Shown here: piece after piece, positions 1-6,521 of the stretch | Layout: every line of letters starts with the position of its first letter | How positions within the stretch are numbered: the first letter of the stretch is position 1 | Program-made: the position numbers and the translations under genes | DNA from: Candidatus Zhuqueibacterota bacterium 4572_119 | GTDB lineage: Bacteria > Zhuqueibacterota > Zhuqueibacteria > Thermofontimicrobiales > Thermofontimicrobiaceae | Reading direction: 5' to 3' | DNA: 9,653 bases | Assembly (NCBI GenBank): GCA_002084535.1 | Contig: NBLI01000036.1 | Coordinates: 1 to 9,653 of the forward strand | The notes under the pieces: model-generated | Told to the model about the DNA's origin: nothing | The model's database searches: none | The model's input: only the letters and a program-made list of their open reading frames with translations

Positions 1-327
1 ATTCTAATTCTTCAGGAAAACACTCATGCCCAAAATGATGAAGATAAGGGGCCTATTGCCGTAGGCAGCTATTCCCCGAATGGTTTTGGATTGTATGACA
101 TGGCTGGCAATGTTAACGAGTGGGTTGCGGATTGGTATGATGAGGATTATTACAAAGTCAGTCCCGACAAGAATCCCAAAGGTCCAAAGAAAGGAAAATT
201 CAAAGTGTTTCGAGGCGGCGGCTGGCACTCTGGACCGGGGTGTATAAATGTTTTTCGCCGAAATGCTCTGCCTTCAAACTGGGTAGATTTTAATGTGGGA
301 TTTAGATGCGTGAAAAAAATAAAGTGA
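1..327 (+). CDS. FGE/SUMF1 (formylglycine-generating-enzyme-like) domain protein, 3' end only
   Basis: The frame is open from the first base, so the gene is cut by the window edge and only its last 108 residues are seen. The fragment is the C-terminal part of an FGE-sulfatase/SUMF1-type fold: NGFGLYDMAGNVNEWVADWY near fragment residues 27-46, then FRGGGW at about 70-75, and the closing GFRCVKK signature. The family includes sulfatase-activating oxidases but also many non-enzymatic or differently acting members such as EgtB-like, PvdO-like and GldK-like proteins. In true FGEs the segment after RGG carries two catalytic cysteines. Here the first position is serine (about residue 77) and the only nearby cysteine (about 81) is one place early, so formylglycine synthesis looks unlikely. 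The exact role cannot be told without the N-terminus. No clear terminator follows it. Confidence 0.88.
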   Translation: MLILQENTHAQNDEDKGPIAVGSYSPNGFGLYDMAGNVNEWVADWYDEDYYKVSPDKNPKGPKKGKFKVFRGGGWHSGPGCINVFRRNALPSNWVDFNVGFRCVKKIK

Positions 328-455
328 ATTGATTTAATAAGCGCGCTTCAGCGTCATTCAGGTAGGGCTCGATTTGCCTCGGGTTTTGTACAAGATAATT
401 GCCCTTATTAAAAATTAACTAACCATTGGTTTTTAAATATATCCTAAATTGAGCG

Positions 456-475
456 ATCAGCAATCAGCATCCAGC
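456..475. repeat. Short tandem heptamer repeat (ATCAGCA x2 plus a variant)
   Basis: Two exact head-to-tail copies of ATCAGCA (456-462 and 463-469) are followed by TCCAGC, which is the same unit with one change. Heptamer runs of this general ATCAGCA/ATCCAGC type are common intergenic repeats in environmental bacterial genomes, but that is recollection and cannot be tested here. Confidence 0.4.
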
Positions 476-727
476 TTTAAAAAATACAAATCATTATGAC
501 TCATTACAAATTTCACCTGTTGGGTGAGCTCATTCTTTCTTATAAGACAGTATGCCAAATCCTGATAAAAAAATTCAGGCAGAAGCATTTGCCAGGGCAG
601 ATAAATTTTTGAAGCGATTGGGTTACATAAAATAAATGTTATCGTACTGCAGAATAAAACTATTTGATTATTTTTTATTATCACCTTGAGGGATTAGCAG
701 AACCCATGTTTTAAAATAGAAATTTCC

Positions 728-756
728 TTGTGATTGATTATAATCTTATTTATATT
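728..756 (+). promoter_or_regulatory. Candidate sigma-70-type promoter for the symporter/outer-membrane gene pair
   Basis: TTGTGA (728-733, four of six matches to the -35 consensus) is followed after exactly 17 bases by TATATT (751-756, five of six to the -10 consensus). Transcription would start near 763 and leave a leader of about 70 bases before the symporter start. The surroundings are very AT-rich, so chance matches are likely. If the organism uses Bacteroidetes-like promoter signals, this reading would not apply. Confidence 0.35.
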
Positions 757-818
757 ATTATCGATGATTTAAAAAGAATGTACATACTTTAAAACGGATT
801 TCACGGGTGACAATTGTT

Positions 819-826
819 AAAGGGAG
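819..826 (+). promoter_or_regulatory. Ribosome binding site of the symporter gene
   Basis: AAAGGGAG ends six bases before the ATG at 833. It fixes the symporter start. An 8-base palindrome ACAATTGT (810-817) sits immediately upstream of it. Confidence 0.7.
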
Positions 827-832
827 TAATAA

Positions 833-2296
833 ATGGAACATCAGACTCAGATATTAATTGTAATGGTTACTTATTTGTTAGCGCTTATTCTATGGGGATT
901 GTACCAGGGTCGAAAAGTAAAAACCAACGTTGACTATTCAATAGCCGGTAGAAATCTGCCCGGGTGGGTTGCTGCTTTGTCTGAACGGGCAACAGGGGAG
1001 TCATCGTGGGCACTGCTTGGATTGCCGGGTGCGGCGTATGCCACCGGCTTGGCTGAAATATGGACAGCGCTGGGGTGTGTTTTGGGAATCATCACTGCCT
1101 GGGCGCTAATCGCGTATCGGTTGAGAGATGAAGCAGAAAAATATGAAATAAACACATTTACAGATTACATAGCTAAAAGACATGGTGAATTGGGCTCTGG
1201 CATCAGGATTGTGGGGAGCCTGACCATTGTATTTTTCTTCTTTTTTTATGTAGGCGCTCAGTTTCTGGGTGGAGGTAAAGTTCTTCATTCCATGTTCAAT
1301 TTAAATCCAAATTTAGGGATGCTGATAACAGCGCTTATTATTGTACCCTATACCATTTACGGTGGTTTCCGAAGTGTGGTTTACACCGACGTTATTCAGG
1401 CAATTGTTATGATTACAACACTGATCATTGGACCAATTGTTGGGATAATTTATTTAGCTTCTCATGGAGAGGCAAGTCTGTTTGCCGCATCAATTTCCGA
1501 AGCCCTGAGCAAGGCGGGAACCAACTATACTTCGTTAACCGGCGCGACGTCAGGTTTTGCCGCTGGAGTTGTTATTGCCGGTGGTTTTTCCTGGTTCTTT
1601 GGCTACCTTGGCGGACAGCCGCAATTAAGCATGCGCTTCATGGCGATCAAAGATCCAAAACAGGCGAGACAGGGCAGAAATATTGGCATCGCCTGGACGA
1701 TAATTGCTTACATTGGCGCGCTTTCATTGGGCTGGATTGGTATTGGACTGTTTGGGCCAACCGGTTTACCAGACCAGGAATATGTCATGCCGGAAGTTTT
1801 ACTAAAAATTTTCCCACCGTCGATTGCCGCTATTTTGATTACCGGCGCTATCGCGGCGATGATTTCAACCGCAGACTCGCTGCTGATTTTGTCAGCTACA
1901 GAATTGTCAGAAAACTTAATTCAGACTAAATCAACCGGTTCGGGAGCGACAAAGGAAAAAAAACTATTACAGAGCCGAGTAATTACTGCTGTTTTGGCGG
2001 TGGTGGCACTTGGGGTAGCTTATATTTCACCGACCAAATTAATTTTTACGCTGGTGGGATATGTTTGGGCGGGCATTGGTGGCACGTTTTCCGTTGTCAT
2101 TTTATTAACTTTATTCTGGAAAAAATTTCATGGCAAAGCCGCTTTGATCACAATTGTTGCCGGAATGCTATTCACAATTTTTTGGATCAGCACCGGACTG
2201 GATGAGAAAATATTAACAGCGCGTGTGATGACGTTTTTTGTAGCAGGGCTAATCGCGGTCGTTTCTTCTCTTTTAATTTCCAAAAAAGCAGAATAA
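833..2296 (+). CDS. Sodium:solute symporter, SSS family, PutP-like (probable Na+/proline symporter)
   Basis: A 487-residue inner-membrane protein built of about a dozen hydrophobic segments, the length and layout of the LeuT-fold SSS family, which couples Na+ entry to solute uptake. It aligns with E. coli PutP without gaps at the N-terminus: AGR (R40), ALSERATGESSW (48-59) and GLPGAAY (63-69). The Na+-site pair Ser-Thr of TM9 is present (ISTADS, S345/T346). Residues corresponding to PutP's proline site are also visible: an aromatic Tyr at 139, then W254, Y258 and P263 in a segment with one inserted Gly. The oddity is TM2, where PutP's Na+-ligand Asp55 is Gly and the next residue is Glu56. Proline is the best substrate guess, but related SSS members carry other solutes. 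A strong ribosome site sets the start. The barrel gene follows after 39 bases. Confidence 0.88.
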   Translation: MEHQTQILIVMVTYLLALILWGLYQGRKVKTNVDYSIAGRNLPGWVAALSERATGESSWALLGLPGAAYATGLAEIWTALGCVLGIITAWALIAYRLRDEAEKYEINTFTDYIAKRHGELGSGIRIVGSLTIVFFFFFYVGAQFLGGGKVLHSMFNLNPNLGMLITALIIVPYTIYGGFRSVVYTDVIQAIVMITTLIIGPIVGIIYLASHGEASLFAASISEALSKAGTNYTSLTGATSGFAAGVVIAGGFSWFFGYLGGQPQLSMRFMAIKDPKQARQGRNIGIAWTIIAYIGALSLGWIGIGLFGPTGLPDQEYVMPEVLLKIFPPSIAAILITGAIAAMISTADSLLILSATELSENLIQTKSTGSGATKEKKLLQSRVITAVLAVVALGVAYISPTKLIFTLVGYVWAGIGGTFSVVILLTLFWKKFHGKAALITIVAGMLFTIFWISTGLDEKILTARVMTFFVAGLIAVVSSLLISKKAE

Positions 2297-2320
2297 ATCA
2301 TTAAAATTTATTTTAGCAAC

Positions 2321-2327
2321 AAGGAGG
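2321..2327 (+). promoter_or_regulatory. Consensus ribosome binding site of the outer-membrane protein gene
   Basis: AAGGAGG, a full anti-Shine-Dalgarno match, lies eight bases before the ATG at 2336. It supports that start and suggests strong translation, in keeping with an abundant envelope protein. Confidence 0.8.
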
Positions 2328-2335
2328 ATATATCG

Positions 2336-3832
2336 ATGAAACGAATGGTTTTGTTATTTTGTATGTTTGTAATTGTTTCACTACCTGCTTTCTCTCAAAA
2401 TAATCATTATTATTTACTTCCTTTGGATCCGCTCGCCGGGGAGGTTACTGCTGAAACTGTGGACTTGAGCTACCCTGTGGCTTATGAAGATGTGAAGGCA
2501 ATCGGAATGGGAAATACCCAGATTGCCAATGGAAAGACTTTTAACGCCATGCTTTATAATCCCGCGTTTTTGGGCAGGCATAAAAAATCGTTTGAAGTTT
2601 TTGGGTTAAGCGCGGGAATGCCTCCCGGTACCTACGATGCCGCATGGTATTTGGCTGATAATATGGATGAGTTTATCGAGGCGACTTCTTTAACTCAGGT
2701 TTATGACGCAGCAGAAGCGTTTTTTCAAGCTGAAAACAACCAACAGCGCCTTGACTGTTTACATAATATTCAGGATGGTATGGAATTTACATTGGACCTC
2801 ATCGAACAGGTTACCGGTCCATACAACAGTCCCCGCCGGCACGGTGTTAGTGTTTTGCCCTCAATTAATGCTCAGTATGGAAACTGGGGCTTTTCTCTTT
2901 TTGGCTACGGCTACTCCGGTTTTACAGTTCAATTGAGTCCAACTTTGGAAGCATTGACCAACATCGAAATTCCGCAAAACCTGGACAACCCCATATTGAT
3001 GGCAAGGTCGATGGCGCAGTTGTTGGCAACCATGAGTACGGTTTTTATATCAGGCGAAGGATTTGCAAACGAAGTTTATCCAGTCGCTCTCTACCTTGCT
3101 TATATCGATGCTGTTGGCACAGTGGGTTATGGTTTTCAGTGGAAAGACAACTGGTTGTTCGGCGCCAATTTAAAACTGGTCAACCGAAGATTTTCAATGA
3201 ATCGAATTGCGGTTGCGGATTACGACGATATTTTAAATGAAGCCATGAGTGTTTTAGACGCCGGGATCGTCGGCGTTACGGCTGATGTCGGCTGTGTATA
3301 TCAGAGCTCTTTTGGCACTAATTTTGGTCTGTCCATGCAAAATATAATTCCAATTCAGACCATAAAAAAAACGATAGATATAAGCTTTCGAGCCCCTCGT
3401 GTTGCTGTCTTAAACGGCAAAGACGGACAACCGCTCAATGTCAACGCGGAAGGTGATACTGCAGTTGTTACCAGGTACACAAGCATGAACATTCATCGTC
3501 CGTTTGAACTTAAAAGCCCATTTATCGCGAATGTTGGCATCAATCATCCCGTAACCCCAAACTGGGATATTTCAGTGGATTGGGTGGACATTGCCGAGCA
3601 GGATTCTCGCTATGACAAAACAACCGAGCGGATTCGACTGGGATCAGAATATCGATTGAGTTTTTGGGACAATAAACTCGGAATGGCGTTTCGCGTTGGA
3701 ATGGCAGACGAAAAGGTTGCTTTTGGACTGGGGTTGAATCTGACAAAATACGTTCAAATTGATGGTGCTTATGCTTATGACAGGTTTGTGGATGAGTTTG
3801 CTTATTTTAGCCAAATTAGGTTTGGATGGTAG
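2336..3832 (+). CDS. Exported outer-membrane beta-barrel protein (TraF/PorV/FadL-like)
   Basis: A 498-residue protein with a clear signal peptide: two basic residues, a hydrophobic core, and likely cleavage after SLPAFS (residue 20). The mature part opens with YPVAYEDVKAIGMGNTQIAN followed by FNAMLYNPAFLG (about 48-79). This 'aligned MGN...YNPA' motif is typical of the TraF/PorV/FadL-like outer-membrane barrel proteins common in Bacteroidetes and relatives. The second half shows alternating aromatic/polar strands such as WGFSLFGYGYSGF, WDISVDWVDIAEQDSRY, KLGMAFRVGMADEKVAFGLGLNL, and it ends in a short strand closing with Trp (QIRFGW), as barrel proteins often do for BAM insertion. Its exact role is unknown; a porin for the neighbouring symporter's substrate or a general surface protein are both possible. 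The middle section (about 100-180) is helical-looking and not recognised. Confidence 0.75.
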   Translation: MKRMVLLFCMFVIVSLPAFSQNNHYYLLPLDPLAGEVTAETVDLSYPVAYEDVKAIGMGNTQIANGKTFNAMLYNPAFLGRHKKSFEVFGLSAGMPPGTYDAAWYLADNMDEFIEATSLTQVYDAAEAFFQAENNQQRLDCLHNIQDGMEFTLDLIEQVTGPYNSPRRHGVSVLPSINAQYGNWGFSLFGYGYSGFTVQLSPTLEALTNIEIPQNLDNPILMARSMAQLLATMSTVFISGEGFANEVYPVALYLAYIDAVGTVGYGFQWKDNWLFGANLKLVNRRFSMNRIAVADYDDILNEAMSVLDAGIVGVTADVGCVYQSSFGTNFGLSMQNIIPIQTIKKTIDISFRAPRVAVLNGKDGQPLNVNAEGDTAVVTRYTSMNIHRPFELKSPFIANVGINHPVTPNWDISVDWVDIAEQDSRYDKTTERIRLGSEYRLSFWDNKLGMAFRVGMADEKVAFGLGLNLTKYVQIDGAYAYDRFVDEFAYFSQIRFGW

Positions 3833-3915
3833 CATGATGGAACTTTAATGTCGGGATGAATAATAATGATATCAATTGTTGGAGCAGAACTTTATATTTT
3901 GGGTGCTGTTAAAGG

Positions 3916-4605
3916 ATGAATGTTCATTTTATACTGGTGGAACCCTCTTTGCAAGAGAATGTTGGCGCAAGTGCCAGGGCGATGAAAACTATGGGATTCG
4001 AAAATTTACGGTTGGTTAATCCGTGTGATTTTTTGAGCGAGCGCGCAAAATGGATGGCTCATGGGTCTGTTGATATATTGGAGAAAGCGGCGGTTTACAG
4101 TAATTTAAGAGATGCTTTTCAGGAAATGGATTTAACTGTTGCAACGACAAACCGAAAAAGAAACATTCAAAGAAATTATTATGACAGCGAAGAATTAATT
4201 AAGCTAATCAGGAAAAAAGGGAGCTTAGTAAAAAACCTGGGACTGGTTTTTGGCAGGGAAAATAATGGGTTGACGAGCAGCGAATTAATGTTATGCGACC
4301 TAATTTCCACGATTCCAATGAAAGGGAGCTTTCCATCCTTAAACCTGGCACAGTCGGTAATGGTTTATGCTTACTCTCTTTCGTCCCTGAACATTGAAAT
4401 TAGCAAACAAAAAGAAAACGCCGCCTCCGATGAAAAACTTCTGGTAATAAAAAAGACAGTTGCGGATCTTTTAGCTCGAGTTGGCGTAGCAGAAAAAGAT
4501 GTCGTTGCTTCTCGCATTCGGGAACGATTGGCGTGTTTGAGAGAAAGCGATTTAAAACTGCTTCACTTTATCAGCAAAAAAATAAATCAAAAGTTAAATT
4601 CATGA
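3916..4605 (+). CDS. trmJ: tRNA (cytidine/uridine-2'-O-)-methyltransferase TrmJ, SPOUT (TrmH) family
   Basis: A 229-residue cytoplasmic enzyme of the SpoU/TrmH class; TrmJ uses S-adenosylmethionine to methylate the 2'-OH of nucleotide 32 in tRNA anticodon loops. All three SPOUT motifs are visible. Motif 1 is ENVGASARAMKTMGF (14-28), with the conserved Arg at 21 matching Arg23 of E. coli TrmJ. Motif 2 is LVFGRENNGLTSSEL (110-124). Motif 3 is IPMKGSFPSLNLAQSV (133-148). NPCDFL and the extra C-terminal helical tail ending in RERLACLRESDLKLLHFI are also TrmJ-like. The start is set by family alignment (MNVHFILVEP), but its AAAGG (3911-3915) abuts the ATG with no spacer and an in-frame stop lies just upstream, so translation initiation may be weak or unusual. 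Other 2'-O-methyltransferases of the family are the alternative. Confidence 0.9.
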   Translation: MNVHFILVEPSLQENVGASARAMKTMGFENLRLVNPCDFLSERAKWMAHGSVDILEKAAVYSNLRDAFQEMDLTVATTNRKRNIQRNYYDSEELIKLIRKKGSLVKNLGLVFGRENNGLTSSELMLCDLISTIPMKGSFPSLNLAQSVMVYAYSLSSLNIEISKQKENAASDEKLLVIKKTVADLLARVGVAEKDVVASRIRERLACLRESDLKLLHFISKKINQKLNS

Positions 4606-4646
4606 ATGAAAATGGTATTGGCATTGTTGAGAGGACATGATTTAAA

Positions 4647-5045
4647 ATGAAACACCCGAGAACGCGTGTGTGGGAAAGTAAGCTATCAGAGATGATCAAT
4701 GATTTGGATGATTTGTTAGAGGATAAGTTCGGTAAAAGATACAGACTGCACCCGGTACGTCCCGAACGCGGAAAAACATCATCAAAAATTCATGACGGTT
4801 TATTCAGCGTTGTGGCAAATTTCTCATTGGGAGCCGGGTCTGAATATGGAAAAGGATACGTTGTTGATGTACATTTCGCCACGCTCGATAAAATTGACAA
4901 AAAAGATGTTGACGCGGTGGAGAAGGAAACAATCGCGTTTTTAAAGAAAAAGATTCCGGTTTTTTTCCCGGGAAAAAAGCTACATGTCGGCAGGGATAAC
5001 AATGTGATCAAAATTCATGGCGATCTGAGCCTGGGCGAAGTATAA
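4647..5045 (+). CDS. Small conserved-looking cytoplasmic protein of unknown function, 132 residues
   Basis: I do not recognise a named family. The protein has no signal peptide or membrane segment. It begins MKHPRTRVWESKLSEMINDLDDLLEDKFG, a basic start then an amphipathic acidic helix. A likely mixed alpha/beta core follows: DGLFSVVANFSLGAGSEYGKGYVVDVHFATLD at about 51-82, a charged helix DKKDVDAVEKETIAFLKKKIP at about 86-105, and a closing strand pair KLHVGRDNNVIKIHGDLSLG (about 111-130). The sharply patterned Gly/Asp-rich ends look like conserved motifs rather than random ORF. AGAGGA (4630-4635) lies 11 bases before the ATG. A nearer ATG at 4637 stops after two codons, so 4647 is preferred. 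It follows trmJ by 41 bases and is probably in the same transcript. Confidence 0.75.
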   Translation: MKHPRTRVWESKLSEMINDLDDLLEDKFGKRYRLHPVRPERGKTSSKIHDGLFSVVANFSLGAGSEYGKGYVVDVHFATLDKIDKKDVDAVEKETIAFLKKKIPVFFPGKKLHVGRDNNVIKIHGDLSLGEV

Positions 5046-5086
5046 AAAAAATGGCGTGAATATCTTAAAACCAAAAAGCAACTTTT

Positions 5087-5090
5087 GAGG
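5087..5090 (+). promoter_or_regulatory. Ribosome binding site that decides the ankyrin gene start
   Basis: GAGG lies six bases before the ATG at 5097. The frame can be opened four codons earlier at a TTG (5085), but that TTG overlaps this ribosome site. The ATG gives a clean signal peptide (MKKTIL...), so 5097 is the better start. Confidence 0.65.
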
Positions 5091-5096
5091 CAGGCA

Positions 5097-6170
5097 ATGA
5101 AAAAAACTATCCTATCAATTTTAATAATATTAGCATTATTTATGATTCCAAATCTTCGCGCGGAACAGAAGGAGAAGTTTTTGGAATCGTGCCAAAACGG
5201 GGACGTGAAAACAGCGAAAAAGATATTAAAAAATGGTTTTGACGTAAACACAATTCTTGATAAAGATGGCACAACTGGGCTAATGATTTCGGTGGAAAAA
5301 AACCATTTCGATTTTGTAAAATTGCTGATCGAACGGGGAGCAGATGTTAATGCCCAGAGGAAGTTTGGCTATAACAGCCTGATGCTTGCTATATTGAATG
5401 GACGGACGGAAATAGCGCGTTTTTTAATAGAGAAAAAAGCTGACATTCGAGCTGAGACAAATCTTAATGAGACCGCAATATTTTTCGCGGTGGAAAAATG
5501 CGAGGAAAAATTGCTTCAACTTTTAATCGACAGCGGTTCGGATGTGAACAAACAAAATAAGCTCGGATACACGCCTTTAATCAAATCAGCAGTCGTGGGC
5601 TGTGAGGGCGCAACTGATTTATTGATAAAAAGCGGCGCGTCTCTTTCTTTGCGGGAACAACAATCGGAAGAATCAGCATTGATGAAAGCCGCAAAAATGG
5701 GACACATCGAAGTGATCAGGGTGTTGATAAAACACGGAGCAGATGTAAATGACCGAAACCGCCGCGGTAAAACAGCGCTGATGATGGCTTCTCAAGCTGG
5801 ACACAATGAAGTGGTAAATTTTCTAATTCAGAGCGGAGCAGATGTTAACGGGAGAGATGTGATAGGTTATACTCCCCTGATGTATGCGTTGGATTTTCAT
5901 CAGCAGGTAACAGCAAAAATACTTGTTGAAAACGGCGCCGATGTGAATGCTAAAGCGAACGCGGAAGTTACCCCGCTAAAAATTGCCAAGGATAACAAGT
6001 TCAAAGATATGGCAGTATTTCTGGTGGAAAAGGGCGCTGAAGGAACGGCGGAAATAGAAGGTGAAGCTTCTGCAGCGGACTCGACTCAAAATACCGAAGA
6101 AGAAAAGAAATCCGAAAAAGTAAAGGAGGAGAAAGAACAAAAAACTTCTTCAGAGAAAGAAAAGGGATAA
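5097..6170 (+). CDS. Exported ankyrin-repeat protein with charged C-terminal tail
   Basis: A 357-residue protein from the ATG at 5097. Residues 1-22 form a signal peptide: MKK, a long Ile/Leu core, and probable cleavage after NLRA, so it should work in the periplasm or beyond. About nine ankyrin repeats of 33 residues follow (roughly 25-318). Most show the consensus marks G-T/Y-T-x-L-M-x-A, G-H-x-E-V, L-I-x-x-G-A-D-V-N: for example GYNSLMLAILNG, GKTALMMASQAGH, VLIKHGADVNDRN. The repeats are diverged rather than near-identical copies. The last ~37 residues are Glu/Lys/Ser-rich, low-complexity and probably disordered or coiled. Ankyrin stacks are protein-binding scaffolds and the partner here is unknown. 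It follows the 132-residue gene by 51 bases. Confidence 0.88.
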   Translation: MKKTILSILIILALFMIPNLRAEQKEKFLESCQNGDVKTAKKILKNGFDVNTILDKDGTTGLMISVEKNHFDFVKLLIERGADVNAQRKFGYNSLMLAILNGRTEIARFLIEKKADIRAETNLNETAIFFAVEKCEEKLLQLLIDSGSDVNKQNKLGYTPLIKSAVVGCEGATDLLIKSGASLSLREQQSEESALMKAAKMGHIEVIRVLIKHGADVNDRNRRGKTALMMASQAGHNEVVNFLIQSGADVNGRDVIGYTPLMYALDFHQQVTAKILVENGADVNAKANAEVTPLKIAKDNKFKDMAVFLVEKGAEGTAEIEGEASAADSTQNTEEEKKSEKVKEEKEQKTSSEKEKG

Positions 6171-6357
6171 ACACAAATAATTTTTTCATTCAAAAACGCT
6201 AAATATTAATGTCCGCTAAAAAGAATTAATTGCGATGTTGAATAGAACAAGCAAAATAAAACACTCGTTCTCAAAGACACTCTGTAAATATATTTTTCTG
6301 GCTCTTATTAACACATCCCAATAATCAAAACATACCGGGATTGAGATTGCAAACAGC

Positions 6358-6399
6358 AGCTTCTCATCAAGCATAAATTTCAATAATTGATGAGAAGCT
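6358..6399. repeat. 13-base perfect inverted repeat (hairpin), possible bidirectional terminator or processing site
   Basis: AGCTTCTCATCAA (6358-6370) is matched exactly by TTGATGAGAAGCT (6387-6399) around a 16-base AT-rich loop. It lies between two convergent genes, where a two-way transcription stop would be expected. Neither side has a good T-run, so factor-independent termination is not assured. As RNA, the stem would be strong on either strand. Confidence 0.55.
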
Positions 6400-6406
6400 C
6401 CGTAAC

Positions 6407-6430
6407 TATTCTGAAGAAGAAAACAGAATA
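6407..6430. repeat. Second inverted repeat, 7-base stem
   Basis: TATTCTG (6407-6413) pairs with CAGAATA (6424-6430) across a 10-base purine-rich loop. It begins only eight bases after the larger hairpin at 6358-6399. Confidence 0.35.
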
Positions 6431-6453
6431 TTTGTGACAAATAGAATTATTAT

Positions 6454-6484
6454 AATGTAATTTTTTATCAAAGATGTTTACATT
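6454..6484. repeat. Third inverted repeat, AT-rich 7-base stem
   Basis: AATGTAA (6454-6460) pairs with TTACATT (6478-6484) across 17 bases. It is the first structure met by transcripts leaving the YehS-like gene on the minus strand, 38 bases past its stop, but the stem is weak. Confidence 0.3.
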
Positions 6485-6521
6485 CTATCCATAAACAAAT
6501 ACCCATGATGAATACAATCCC

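Larger units (their letters stand above)
328..832. other. 505-base intergenic region, no convincing gene
   Basis: This AT-rich stretch lies between the FGE-domain gene and the symporter. The only ORF of any length is a minus-strand 75-codon frame (457-684) with no recognisable domain, no good ribosome site and an unremarkable AT-rich composition, so I do not call it. Small elements seen: a 10-base perfect palindrome AAGCGCGCTT at 339-348; a short palindromic AACCATTGGTT at 421-431 (approximate); a heptamer repeat at 456-475; a weak hairpin TCACC/GGTGA at 513-527; and a promoter candidate at 728-756. No tRNA or structured RNA family is recognised. Confidence 0.6.
6171..6521. other. 351-base convergent intergenic region, no gene called
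   Basis: This AT-rich gap separates the plus-strand ankyrin gene from the minus-strand YehS-like gene. A minus-strand 74-codon frame (6216-6440) has no domain, no ribosome site and a composition like noncoding DNA, so I reject it. What it does hold is three inverted repeats in a row between 6358 and 6484, described separately. No intrinsic terminator with a classical GC stem and T-run is visible for either gene. Confidence 0.6.

Noticed and set aside
513..527. Hairpin TCACC/GGTGA as a terminator of the FGE-domain gene
   Set aside because: Five pairs only, nearly 190 bases past the stop, and no clean T-run.
457..684. Minus-strand 75-codon ORF upstream of the symporter
   Set aside because: No domain, no convincing ribosome site, AT-rich noncoding-like composition, and it overlaps a repeat.
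739..744. Perfect TATAAT upstream of the symporter
   Set aside because: No acceptable -35 lies 16-18 bases upstream; the adjacent TTGTGA pairs better with TATATT at 751.
5097..6170. Ankyrin repeats as a DNA tandem repeat or recent expansion
   Set aside because: The repeats are alike only at the protein-consensus level; the bases have diverged, so this is an old domain array.
6216..6440. Minus-strand 74-codon ORF in the convergent gap
   Set aside because: It spans the inverted repeats at 6358-6430, has no recognisable motif, and its composition matches noncoding DNA.
6451..6456. Perfect TATAAT in the convergent gap
   Set aside because: TTGTGA is only 13 bases upstream, and no plus-strand gene follows.
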